A DNA stretch of 64,000 nucleotides. Origin: Glo-17 sp964637835 (lineage in GTDB: Bacteria > Krumholzibacteriota > Krumholzibacteriia > LZORAL124-64-63). The translations under genes and the position numbers were made by a program. Under the pieces are notes generated by a model that was not told the origin of the DNA, made no database searches, and saw only the letters and a list, made by a program, of their open reading frames with translations. This document shows, piece by piece, positions 38,350-46,443 of the stretch. Within the stretch, counting starts at the first letter, position 1; each line of letters begins with the position of its first letter. The stretch lies in assembly GCA_964637835.1 (NCBI GenBank), contig CAZWYF010000005.1:1-64000 (forward strand), in the 5' to 3' direction.

Positions 38350-39732
38350 ATGAATCCTCGCCAGCGAACCATCCGTCACGCCAGCCTCGCGCTGGCCGCC
38401 CTGGCCCTGGCGATCCTGGCCGCGATGGCCGGCTGCGGCGGCCAGGACACCACCATGGGGCCGCAGGCCGACGGCGCCGCGGGCCCGTCCGGTCTGACCA
38501 CGGCGTCCGGCCTGGCCGCCAAGTCCGTCGCGGCCGACACCCTCGACCAGGCCATCGTCCAGTTCGCCGACCGCACCTACGACGGCCAGCAGACCACCTT
38601 CTCCTGGCGCCTGTCCGGCCGCGGCGATCCGGGCGACCTCGGCACCTTCTTCCTGGAGTTGCCGGCGTGCGCGCCGGAGGTGGTGTCGTCCTCGCCCCAC
38701 GGCGCGGTGTTCGGCGACCATCCCGACACGGCGCTCGCGGGCGTCCGCTGGAACGTCGGCCTGGGTCCGGGTGATCCGTTCGGCCAGTCGTTCGAGCTGG
38801 TGTTCGCCGGCGAGGTGGACCTGGGCGTGGTCAGCACCCTGGTGGCCGACCTCCCGGGCACCGGCGGCGGGACCTCGCGCGGCACCGTGCTCGGCCCCTG
38901 CGGGGGCGGTGCCATCGCCGGCACCGTGTTCGTCGACACCGACAGCAGCGGCGCCTACGACCCCGCCACCGAGGGTGGCCTGGCCAACGTGCTCGTCCGC
39001 GCGGTGGACGCCCAGGGCCGGGTGGAGGCCACGCTCACCGATTCCACCGGCGCCTTCGAGCTGCTGCTCCTCGAGGGCACCTACACCGTGCGCGTGGACA
39101 CCACCGCCGCCGCCGGCTTCTTCAACGCCGATCTGGGCACCTGGTGGACGCCCACCACGGCGCTGGAGTCCATGGTCGAGGTGCCGCCGGGTGCGGCCGA
39201 CCTGGACTTCGGCTTCCAGCCCGCCACCGACCAGGTGCTCGAGGATCTCGAGGACGGCGACCTGCGCAGCCTCGGCGTCCCGCTGGACTTCTGGATCGCC
39301 GAGCTGGTGTTCGCCCTCGACCCGGTACCCGTGCCCGAGGGCATCGACCCCGACGTGCTGCCCTACGATACCCCGTTCTACACCCCCGCCGAGCTGCTGG
39401 ACCTCCTGCAGCAGGTCGAGCAACAGGCCCTGCCCGAGCCTTACCAGTTCACCGCCGGGGAGGAGTTCCTCGAGGCGCTGGCCATCCTCGCGATCGAGGC
39501 CGGCGAGCCGGTGGACATCCTGCTGGCCGAGCTGCTGGCCACCGAGCTGAACCTGGTCAGCGGCCGCAGCCTCGACGGCGACCCGGAACTGCTGCCCGCC
39601 CTGGTGCTCTGGGGCGAGTCCATCGTGGTGCAGGAGGGCGGGGTCGCGCTGGCCGGCGATGGTGTTCGTATCGCCATCGACGTGTTCCGCAACATCAATG
39701 TCGGCGGCGGCGGCGGCTTCGACGGCAAGTGA
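38350..39732 (+). CDS. Lipoprotein with SdrD-B/carboxypeptidase-regulatory-like domain
   Basis: A 460-residue lipoprotein with signal sequence and lipobox AAMAGC (Cys near 29). Residues about 60-190 form a beta-rich domain of unknown family. AGTVFVDTDSSGAYDPATEGGL with LTDSTGAFELLLLEGTYTVRV (about 197-250) is a Cna-B/SdrD-B-like Ig fold. The C-terminal 170 residues are helical and acidic. GGGAGT is near the ATG. It lies 78 bp after the kinase gene on the same strand, so the two may be co-transcribed. A surface structural or sensing role is a guess. Confidence 0.75.
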   Translation: MNPRQRTIRHASLALAALALAILAAMAGCGGQDTTMGPQADGAAGPSGLTTASGLAAKSVAADTLDQAIVQFADRTYDGQQTTFSWRLSGRGDPGDLGTFFLELPACAPEVVSSSPHGAVFGDHPDTALAGVRWNVGLGPGDPFGQSFELVFAGEVDLGVVSTLVADLPGTGGGTSRGTVLGPCGGGAIAGTVFVDTDSSGAYDPATEGGLANVLVRAVDAQGRVEATLTDSTGAFELLLLEGTYTVRVDTTAAAGFFNADLGTWWTPTTALESMVEVPPGAADLDFGFQPATDQVLEDLEDGDLRSLGVPLDFWIAELVFALDPVPVPEGIDPDVLPYDTPFYTPAELLDLLQQVEQQALPEPYQFTAGEEFLEALAILAIEAGEPVDILLAELLATELNLVSGRSLDGDPELLPALVLWGESIVVQEGGVALAGDGVRIAIDVFRNINVGGGGGFDGK

Positions 39733-39759
39733 TCACTCGTGCCTCGAAGAATGTCGATG

Positions 39760-39785
39760 GCCCCCCGGCGGCGACTCCGGGGGGC
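39760..39785 (+). terminator. Strong hairpin after the lipoprotein gene
   Basis: GCCCCCCGG (39760-39768) and CCGGGGGGC (39777-39785) form a perfect 9-bp GC stem with an 8-nt loop, 28 nt after the stop. The tail AGGTCTTATG is only weakly T-rich, so it may be a pause or processing hairpin. Confidence 0.55.
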
Positions 39786-39952
39786 AGGTCTTATGCATTT
39801 CATGTTCCTGGCGACAGGTCATGTGATGCCGATCACGAGGTCTGGCGGCCATCGACAATCTTGAGGGCACGATCTTCTGCAACCTCTGGGGGGGTGTTTC
39901 GATAGGAGGGGTAGGCCCCGCCAGCGACCGATCCCGACCGAAGGAGCTCGCC

Positions 39953-41083
39953 GTGACCCGTGCCACGCCCCGCCCGACGCCCCGCGCCGTCATCCGCTCC
40001 GCGATGCCCGGCTTCATCTTCATCTGCGTCCTGCTCGCCCTGCCGAGCAGCGCCGCCGCCGGCCGGATCTAACTGCTGGACATGCAACTCGCCGAGGTCA
40101 CGGTGCTCGGGCCCGACGGCGAGGTCGTCCGCACGCTCGGCCGCGAGGGCGACGGGCCCGGCGAGACCCGGCGTCCGTCCGACCTGCTGATCATGGACGA
40201 CGGCGGGGTGGGGATCGTGCGCGGCTATCCCGGCAGCGTGGTGCTCCTGGACGCCGCCGGGGCGCCGGCCGGGGTCATCGAGGTGGGTGGTGATCCCCTG
40301 CACGGCGGCGCCACCACCCTGGAACTGGCCCATCACCGCGATGGCCATCTCGTGGCCGGGCTCATCGATGTCCAGCAGGACGGTGGGAGCATCCAGCGAC
40401 GGACCGCGCGCATCGTCCGCCTCACCGAGGACGGCGCCCGTGAGGTGGTCTACCACGAGGGCGGCTTCACGTGGGATTTCCGGGACTTCCACTTCTACGA
40501 GCGCGAGAACGTCGCCTGGGCGGCGCGCCGGATGGCGCTCGGACCCGATGGGCGCGTCTACAGCGCCACCGACCGCGATGCCTACGCGATCACGGTCTAC
40601 GAGCCCGACGGCGCGATCGACCGCGTCATCGAGCGGGACCACGAGCCCTCGCGCCGCACGCCGGAGGAGCGCGCGGCCGTCCGCGAGCTGTACGCCTCGA
40701 TGCTGCGCCAGCTTCCCTTCGAGGCGCCGATCACGGTGGAGGCGACCGATCCGGTCATCGAGTGGATCGGGCCCAATCTGCGCGTGGCCGCCGACGGCCC
40801 GCTCTGGGTGCTCACCAGCCGCGGGCAGCGTCCCGAGGCCGCGGACATCATGGTGACCTACGACGTCTTCGATCCCTCGGGCCACTTCCAGCGCCAGGTG
40901 GCCGTGGCCTGCGAGGGCGACGGCCGCGAGGACGCCCTGTACCTCGCCCCCGACGGCGAGCGCGCGGTGCTGGTCAAGGGATTCCTGGCCGCCGCGCGGT
41001 CGATGTTCGGCGCCCAGGTGGACACCGACGCCGAGCCCGAGCCCATCGAGGTGGTCTGTTACGCGGTCGCGTCGGTGGAGTGA
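39953..41083 (+). pseudogene. Secreted 6-bladed beta-propeller gene with one in-frame stop
   Basis: AAGGAGCTCGCC precedes GTG 39953. Codons 18-36 read as a signal peptide (MPGFIFICVLLALPSSAAA). Codon 40 (40070-40072) is TAA, in the context GRI-stop-LLDMQLAEV, where propeller relatives read GRIYVLD, so TAC to TAA is the likely change. The same frame continues 336 codons with blade motifs VLGPDGEVVRTLGREGDGPGE, DGRVYSATDRDAY and EPDGAIDRVIER to TGA 41081-41083. Initiation at ATG 40082 would give a signal-less protein with no ribosome site. The region before the first blade is also short. A recent pseudogene or a single-base assembly error are both possible. Confidence 0.75.
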
Positions 41084-41166
41084 TCCCGCCGGTGGAGTGA
41101 TCGCGTCGGTGGAGTGATCCCGCCGGTGGAGTGCTCGCTCCGGCGGAGTGATCCCGCCGGCGGTGG
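41065..41166 (+). repeat. Six tandem 17-bp units starting inside the propeller gene
   Basis: Units of type GATCCCGCCGGTGGAGT run from 41065: 41065-41081, 41082-41098, 41099-41115, 41116-41132, 41133-41149 and 41150-41166, with a few substitutions. The first unit codes the last residues and the start of the stop codon, so each later unit carries GTGGAGTGA-like sequence out to the intergenic region. There are no unique spacers, so it is not a CRISPR array. Confidence 0.85.
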
Positions 41167-41225
41167 CTCCGGCGGCGGTTCCTGTCGCGCGGGCGCCGCG
41201 AGGCGACGGAGAGTCGGTCCTCATA

Positions 41226-41250
41226 ATTTGTCGTCAACATGACGACAAAT
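41226..41250. promoter_or_regulatory. 25-bp perfect palindrome (candidate operator)
   Basis: ATTTGTCGTCA (41226-41236) and TGACGACAAAT (41240-41250) are exact reverse complements around an ACA centre. It is AT-rich compared with its surroundings and lies 126 bp before the gene at 41376. The half-site spacing suits a dimeric helix-turn-helix regulator. There is no T run, so termination is less likely. Confidence 0.55.
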
Positions 41251-41375
41251 ACACCCCGGGGCCGCTCGCCGGGACAGCGACTGACGGCCGGCCGGAAAGA
41301 CGGTAGGATAACGCTGCCGGTACGGCGCGCCGGGCCCGGCGCGCCCCTGCTCGCCACGTGCCCAGGAGGACGACC

Positions 41376-41996
41376 ATGCACGCGGCCTACCGCATCAAGA
41401 TCACGCTCGAGAGGACCAGCCCGCCCATCTGGCGCCGCGTCCTCGTGCCCGAGGATTTCACGCTGTTGCAGCTGCACGTCCTCATCCAGCTGGCCATGGG
41501 CTGGCAGGACAGGCACCTGCACGAGTTCATCCAGCGCGGCGGTGGCACGGCCACGGCGCGCCGCTTCATGCTGCCCGAGCTGCTGGACGAGATCGGCGGG
41601 CCCGACGACGCCGACGAGGCCGCCACCCTGGTGCGCGAGGTCCTCGCCGGACCCGGCGACCGCCTCATCTACCTCTACGACCACGGCGACGGCTGGGTCC
41701 ACGGCCTGAAGCTGGAGAAGGTGGAGCGCGCCCCGGCCGACACCGCGCTGCCCGCCTGCCTGAAGGGGAAGTGGGAGTGCCCGCCCGAGGATTCCGGCGG
41801 CCCGCTGGTCTTCCAGTCGCGCGGCCGCCTGGAGGCCGAGGAGGAGCTCGCGGACGACGCCGAGGCCCTCGACGCGCTCGACGACCCGTCGGGCGCCGAC
41901 GACGTCGACGAGCTCGGCCCCTTCGACCTCGACGCCGCGCGCCGGGCCATCGCGGCGGTGGACTGGGATGCGCCCGACCTCGGGCGAGAGGAGTGA
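41376..41996 (+). CDS. Plasmid pRiA4b ORF-3-like family protein
   Basis: A 206-residue soluble protein of the pRiA4b ORF-3 (IS1096 TnpR-like) family, whose molecular function is unknown. It shows YRIKITLERTSPPIWRRVLVPEDFTLLQLHVLIQLAMGW and later YLYDHGDGWVHGLKLEKV and CLKGKWECPPEDSGG, which are the conserved family blocks. The C-terminal 50 residues are strongly acidic and end with an Asp/Glu-rich stretch. AGGAGG is 8 nt before ATG 41376. The family is often found near mobile DNA, but no transposase or integrase is present here. Confidence 0.88.
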   Translation: MHAAYRIKITLERTSPPIWRRVLVPEDFTLLQLHVLIQLAMGWQDRHLHEFIQRGGGTATARRFMLPELLDEIGGPDDADEAATLVREVLAGPGDRLIYLYDHGDGWVHGLKLEKVERAPADTALPACLKGKWECPPEDSGGPLVFQSRGRLEAEEELADDAEALDALDDPSGADDVDELGPFDLDAARRAIAAVDWDAPDLGREE

Positions 41997-42033
41997 GGTC
42001 GTCCGGGCGAGCTGGCCCGCGTCGGCGCCGCCC

Positions 42034-42399
42034 TCACGCCCCGTCCTGGTCGCGGTGGACCGTGTCGGGCGAGAAGGCCGGCAGGCAGACCGCCAGGTAC
42101 TCCGCGCCGTCGGGGGTGCTGTAGCGCACCCACTCGCCCGGCGAGGTGACGATGGCCTGGCCGGCGGCGACGTCGATGACGCCGTCGGCGTGCTCGACGC
42201 GCAGCCTCCCGCGCAGCACCACGGTGATCTCCTCGAACTCCGGGCGCTGGCCCGGCTCGGTCCAGCCCGCCGGCGACTGCATGCGCGCCACGCTCACGGC
42301 GTCGTGGCCCGAGTTCACGCGGCCGACGTATTCCTCGATGCGCTTCGGCTTGTTGCCGGCGGACTCGATCACGCTGGGGTTCTCGATCAGGCGAGGCAT
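42034..42399 (-). CDS. Small cupin-domain protein
   Basis: A single-domain cupin of 121 residues. The core shows WTEPGQRPEFEEITVVLRGRLRVEH and IDVAAGQAIVTSPGEWVRYSTP, with Glu where many cupins have metal-binding His pairs, so metal binding is unclear. Such proteins often act as sugar or hydroxy-acid isomerases, dioxygenase relatives or small-molecule sensors. GGAGG lies 7 nt before ATG 42399. It converges on the pRiA4b-like gene. Confidence 0.85.
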   Translation of the reverse strand: MPRLIENPSVIESAGNKPKRIEEYVGRVNSGHDAVSVARMQSPAGWTEPGQRPEFEEITVVLRGRLRVEHADGVIDVAAGQAIVTSPGEWVRYSTPDGAEYLAVCLPAFSPDTVHRDQDGA

Positions 42400-42593
42400 G
42401 CCGATCCCTCCGTCATCATGAGACGCCACTGGCGGTCCATTCCGCCGGGCCCGTCCATGATAGTCCCGGGGACGCTCCTGAAACAGAGGTCGTCGAGGGG
42501 CGTAGGGTGGGATGTCGACCGCTGGCCCCGGAGATGGCCGGCCCGGCCCGGGCGCAGGGTGCGTCCCGGCCGCGGCCGGCGGAGGAGATCCCC

Positions 42594-44186
42594 ATGCCCC
42601 GGACCATGATCCCATCCCTGCTCGCCCTGTGCGCCCTGTTCGCCTCGGCAGCGGTGGCGCTCGCCGCCGATCGCGCCGGGCCCGCCGCCCCATCGCTCGC
42701 CACGACACTGGTGGAGGTGATCCCCGACGCCGACGCTCCCAACCACACGGGGTGGCTGGCCTTCCGCTCCGCGACCGGCGATCGGCTCCACGTGACCGAC
42801 GACCTCGCCCTGACCACCGTCATCGAGCAGACCCACAAGAATCTGCTGGCCGACCACCCGGGCCCGCGCGCCGCCGACCTGGAGATCGGCGTGCGCTTCA
42901 CCGGCGTGGTCGCGCGCGCGGGGACCGTCGCTGGCCGCCCCGTCCACGTGATCACCGCGGTGGACAGCATCTATCCCGACCACCCGGGGTCCGGCCATGG
43001 GTACCGGTACGCGGACCTGGCGCCGGGTCGGCCCGCGGCCGACTTCCACCACCGGTACCTCGAGGTGCCGGTGCGGCACGACGACCCCTCCGGGGGGACC
43101 TTCGAGCTCTACTACGAGCTCTGCAGCGACTACGATCCCGCCCGGCCGGTGATCCTCGTGCCCACCGATGGCCAGCGGACGTTCTCGCAGGTGGGCTGGG
43201 CCGACCGTTACCAGGAGATGTTCGGCCTCGAGGCCAACACCGTCACGTTCGAGTACCGGGGCATGCCGTGCTCCCCGATCCCGGGTCTCGAGCGCATGGA
43301 CTGGCGGCAGCGGTACCAGGTCCTGAACACCGACCAGGTGGTCGCGGACATGGAGTGCATCCGTCGCGACCTGCTCGGCGACGGCAAGATCGACGTCCTC
43401 GGCGGCTCGGGGACGGCCATGATGGGGCTGAAGTACCTCGCGGCCCATCCCCGGAGCGTGGACCGGGCGTTCCTCATGAGCTTCTTCCTGGACGCTCGCG
43501 GCAGCAGCGAAGCCGGGGTGGTGGCCTACGAGCGGTTTCTCGCCGAGCACGACCTCGCCGCGGCCCACGCCGCCGCCGTCGCCCGGCCGGAGGTGGCCCC
43601 GGACCAGCTCCTGTTCCTGGTGCAGCGTCTGCTCTACCACGACCGGGACCGGGCCGCCGGCCTGATCCGCGCGGCGAGCGCCGGCGACCTCGCCGCCTAC
43701 CGCGAGGCCACGGCGCAGCTGGGCACCGTGGACTTCTTCGTCCGTTCGATCCAGGCGCACCGGCCCTGGACGGTGGTCTTCATGTACGAGACCAACCTTC
43801 CCACCGCGCTCGGCGGCGCGCCGGACATCAATCAGCCCTTCCTGCGCATCGCCGCGCCATTGCGCCGGGCGTTCCCACCGGCGGCGACCCGGACGCATCT
43901 CTTCGCCATCGACGGGCTGCGCGATGTCGCCGCGGAGGTCATGCTGGTGGGCGGCACCCGCGACCAGGTGGCGCCGCTCGATCAGCTCGAGCGGATCGCC
44001 GCGCGGCTGCCGGACTCCCGGCTGGCCGTCTTCGATGCCTACCACTGCCTGCAGGCGCCGCCGGGGGCCCAGCAGGCCCGCGCCGAGCTGGCCAATCTCT
44101 TCTTCACGCGTGGCCTGCACGACCCGGCCCTGGAGGACCACCTCGCCGGTGGCCAGCCCGGCAACGGGTTCCTGGAGCTCCGCTGA
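42594..44186 (+). CDS. Secreted alpha/beta-hydrolase (peptidase-like)
   Basis: A 530-residue exported protein with a signal peptide (1-24, VALA cleavage). The hydrolase domain has the nucleophile elbow LGGSGTAMMGLKYL, an acid in VGGTRDQVAP and a His in DAYHCLQ near the C-terminus. LVPTDGQRTFSQVGWADRYQ and FEYRGMPCSP precede the elbow, like the oxyanion region of prolyl/tripeptidyl aminopeptidase relatives. The N-terminal 170 residues form an unassigned beta-rich domain. GGAGGAGATCCCC precedes the ATG. Peptidase or esterase activity is inferred. Confidence 0.8.
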   Translation: MPRTMIPSLLALCALFASAAVALAADRAGPAAPSLATTLVEVIPDADAPNHTGWLAFRSATGDRLHVTDDLALTTVIEQTHKNLLADHPGPRAADLEIGVRFTGVVARAGTVAGRPVHVITAVDSIYPDHPGSGHGYRYADLAPGRPAADFHHRYLEVPVRHDDPSGGTFELYYELCSDYDPARPVILVPTDGQRTFSQVGWADRYQEMFGLEANTVTFEYRGMPCSPIPGLERMDWRQRYQVLNTDQVVADMECIRRDLLGDGKIDVLGGSGTAMMGLKYLAAHPRSVDRAFLMSFFLDARGSSEAGVVAYERFLAEHDLAAAHAAAVARPEVAPDQLLFLVQRLLYHDRDRAAGLIRAASAGDLAAYREATAQLGTVDFFVRSIQAHRPWTVVFMYETNLPTALGGAPDINQPFLRIAAPLRRAFPPAATRTHLFAIDGLRDVAAEVMLVGGTRDQVAPLDQLERIAARLPDSRLAVFDAYHCLQAPPGAQQARAELANLFFTRGLHDPALEDHLAGGQPGNGFLELR

Positions 44187-44343
44187 CCGGGACGGGGCGT
44201 CGCGGCGGCCCGGTCCGCGGGGGCCGGCAGGCAGGACGCCGCCGCCACCGCCTTGAGTTCGCTGCGCCCGCTGCGGTACAATGCCGACCCCGGCCTCGCC
44301 CGGGCATCCGGTTCCTGCTCGCCCCGCCACCGGAGGTCCCGCC

Positions 44344-46428
44344 ATGCGCGCCCTGCTCGCCCTGATCCTCTCCCTGGTCATGATCGCCCTGCTCGCGGGG
44401 CTCAGCGTCAGCCACGCCCAGACCCCGCGCCAGACTCCCGACCTGCTCTGGCAGTACCCGGCCATCGAGGACGTGCTGGCCTTCGGCTCGCTGCCCGACC
44501 TCGATGGCGATGGGGTCGCGGAGGTGGTGCTGGAGGCCTACGATGCCGGCGCGGATGGTGACCACCTGGTGGTCCTCTCCGGCGGCATGCCGGGCACGCC
44601 GGACGTGCTCTGGTCCGCCCGGCCGAGCAGCGGCGCGAGCGACGGCGGCGGCTACGGCCCGGAATGCCTCTGGGTGACCGGCGACCTCGGCGGTGACGGC
44701 TTCCCCGACGTCCTGATCGGCACCGCCTGGGGCAACCGCTCCGTCCACGCCCTGGACGGCCAGACCGGCGACCTGCTCTGGACCTTCGACAGCTACGACG
44801 AGCCCGCCTCCGGCTGGGTCTACGCCGTGCGCAGCCTGCCCGACCGCACCGGCGACGGCCGGCCCGAGGTGGTCTTCGGCACCGGCAGCAACGGCAACCG
44901 CGGCTACCTGCTCGACGGCAGCGACGGCTCCATCCTCTGGCGCTTCATCGGCGCCGGCGACGCCATCGGCCACACCGTCGCGTTGCCCGACATGAACGGC
45001 GATGGCACCGCCGACGTGCTCTTCTGCGGCTGGGACGACGAACACCGCGTGTTCTGCGTCTCGGGCGCCGGCGACGTGGCCGGCCAGCAGCTCTGGGCCC
45101 GCGACACCGGCGCCAGCAACCACACCGCCACGGTGATCGACGACGTCACCGGCGACGGCCGGGCCGAGATCGTGGTGGGCACCTGGCAGGCCAGCGAGCA
45201 GGTGGTCTGCCTCGACGGCAGCGACGGCTCCACGGTCTGGACCTTTCACAACGGCGCCTACAACTACATCATGCGCCTGGTCACCATCGGCGACGTGGAC
45301 GGCGATGGCGTGCGCGACGTGGCGGTGGGCTCCTGGAACCGCGCCCTGCCCGTGGTCAGCGGCCGGACCGGCGAGGCGGTCTGGACCTCGTGGGCGGGTT
45401 CGCTCAATGGCGGCGACTTCTGGGCCGTGGCCGGCACCGACGACATCGACGGCGATGGCCTCGACGAGGTGGTCGGCGGGTCGTTCGACACCCAGGTCTA
45501 CCTCTTCAGCGGCGCCGACGGCGACACCATCTGGACCTTTCCCACCGGCAACCGCGTCTTCGCCGTGGCTGGCGCGCCCGACCTGGCCGGCACCGGCACG
45601 CCGGACGTCCTGGCCGGAACCCAGTATCTGAGCGGCGGCGGCAACGCGTACGCCCTCGCCGGTGGCGATCAGGTCACGCCGGTCTTCGACGTGCCGCAGG
45701 CCGCCGGCCGGGCCGTCCGCCGGCCGGACCGTGTGGCGCTGACCTGGGAGCTGTCGTCCCCGTTGCCGTGCGTGGTCGATCGCCTGGTGGCCGGCGGCGC
45801 GGCGAAGATCGCAGCCGGCGCGGCGGATGCAGCCGGCGCGGGTCCGGCGCGCCGTGCCCTCGCCGAGCGCTTCGCCCGCGGTGAGCTGGACACCCGCGCG
45901 GTGCTGGCGGCGATCCGCGCGAGCAAGGTGGCCGGCAGCGGCGCCGAGCGCCTGACCGCTGTGCCCGTCGTGCCGGAAGCGCCGGCCGCGGACGGGGCAT
46001 GGCCCTACACCCTGGACGACCTCTGCGGCCCGGCGCCGGGCGCCGAGGTCCGCTACCGGATCTCCGTGATCCTGCCCGACGGCCGCGAGGCTCCCGTGCT
46101 GGAGCTCGCGCCCGACACCACCGACGGCCGGGCGGATGCCGCCCCCGGACCGTTGCTGCAGCAGGCCCGGGTGGCGCCCAACCCGTTCAACCCCCGTACC
46201 GCGGTGCACCTGGTGCTCGACCGCGCGGCCACCGTGACCGTGGACGTCCACGATGCGCGCGGCCGCCGCGTCGGCCGGCTGGGGCCGCAGGCCTGCGGGT
46301 CGGGGGCCGCGGTGCTGCGCTGGGACGGGACGGGTCTCGACGGCCGGGCGCTGCCGGCCGGCCAGTACCTGCTGCGAGTCCGGGCCGGTGGCGAGGCCTG
46401 GACGCTGAAGGCGGCGCTGGTGCGTTGA
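44344..46428 (+). CDS. Secreted FG-GAP/VCBS-type beta-propeller protein with FlgD-like C-terminal domain
   Basis: A 694-residue exported protein with a signal peptide (1-25). Residues about 35-440 form a propeller of repeats built on LPDLDGDGVAEVVLE, LPDRTGDGRPEVVFG, LPDMNGDGTADVLFC and IGDVDGDGVRDVAVG, with Asp-rich calcium loops, alternating with PQQ-like DGSDGSTVWTF strands. After a spacer, VAPNPFNPRTAVHLVLD (about 608) begins the Ig-like sorting-type domain, ending LRVRAGGEAWTLKAALVR. GGAGGTCCCGCC precedes ATG 44344. It is likely a surface or released adhesion/binding protein. Confidence 0.87.
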   Translation: MRALLALILSLVMIALLAGLSVSHAQTPRQTPDLLWQYPAIEDVLAFGSLPDLDGDGVAEVVLEAYDAGADGDHLVVLSGGMPGTPDVLWSARPSSGASDGGGYGPECLWVTGDLGGDGFPDVLIGTAWGNRSVHALDGQTGDLLWTFDSYDEPASGWVYAVRSLPDRTGDGRPEVVFGTGSNGNRGYLLDGSDGSILWRFIGAGDAIGHTVALPDMNGDGTADVLFCGWDDEHRVFCVSGAGDVAGQQLWARDTGASNHTATVIDDVTGDGRAEIVVGTWQASEQVVCLDGSDGSTVWTFHNGAYNYIMRLVTIGDVDGDGVRDVAVGSWNRALPVVSGRTGEAVWTSWAGSLNGGDFWAVAGTDDIDGDGLDEVVGGSFDTQVYLFSGADGDTIWTFPTGNRVFAVAGAPDLAGTGTPDVLAGTQYLSGGGNAYALAGGDQVTPVFDVPQAAGRAVRRPDRVALTWELSSPLPCVVDRLVAGGAAKIAAGAADAAGAGPARRALAERFARGELDTRAVLAAIRASKVAGSGAERLTAVPVVPEAPAADGAWPYTLDDLCGPAPGAEVRYRISVILPDGREAPVLELAPDTTDGRADAAPGPLLQQARVAPNPFNPRTAVHLVLDRAATVTVDVHDARGRRVGRLGPQACGSGAAVLRWDGTGLDGRALPAGQYLLRVRAGGEAWTLKAALVR

Positions 46429-46443
46429 TCGCGGGAGGCGGCG

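Noticed and set aside
35596..39423. 1275-codon antisense frame across the kinase and lipoprotein genes
   Set aside because: Spans two unrelated sense genes and has no recognisable motif; GC-rich shadow.
41065..41166. CRISPR-like array
   Set aside because: Units are only 17 bp, directly adjacent, with no spacers and no cas genes.
41376..41996. Mobile element suggested by the IS1096/pRiA4b family name
   Set aside because: No transposase, resolvase, terminal inverted repeats or target-site duplication are visible around it.
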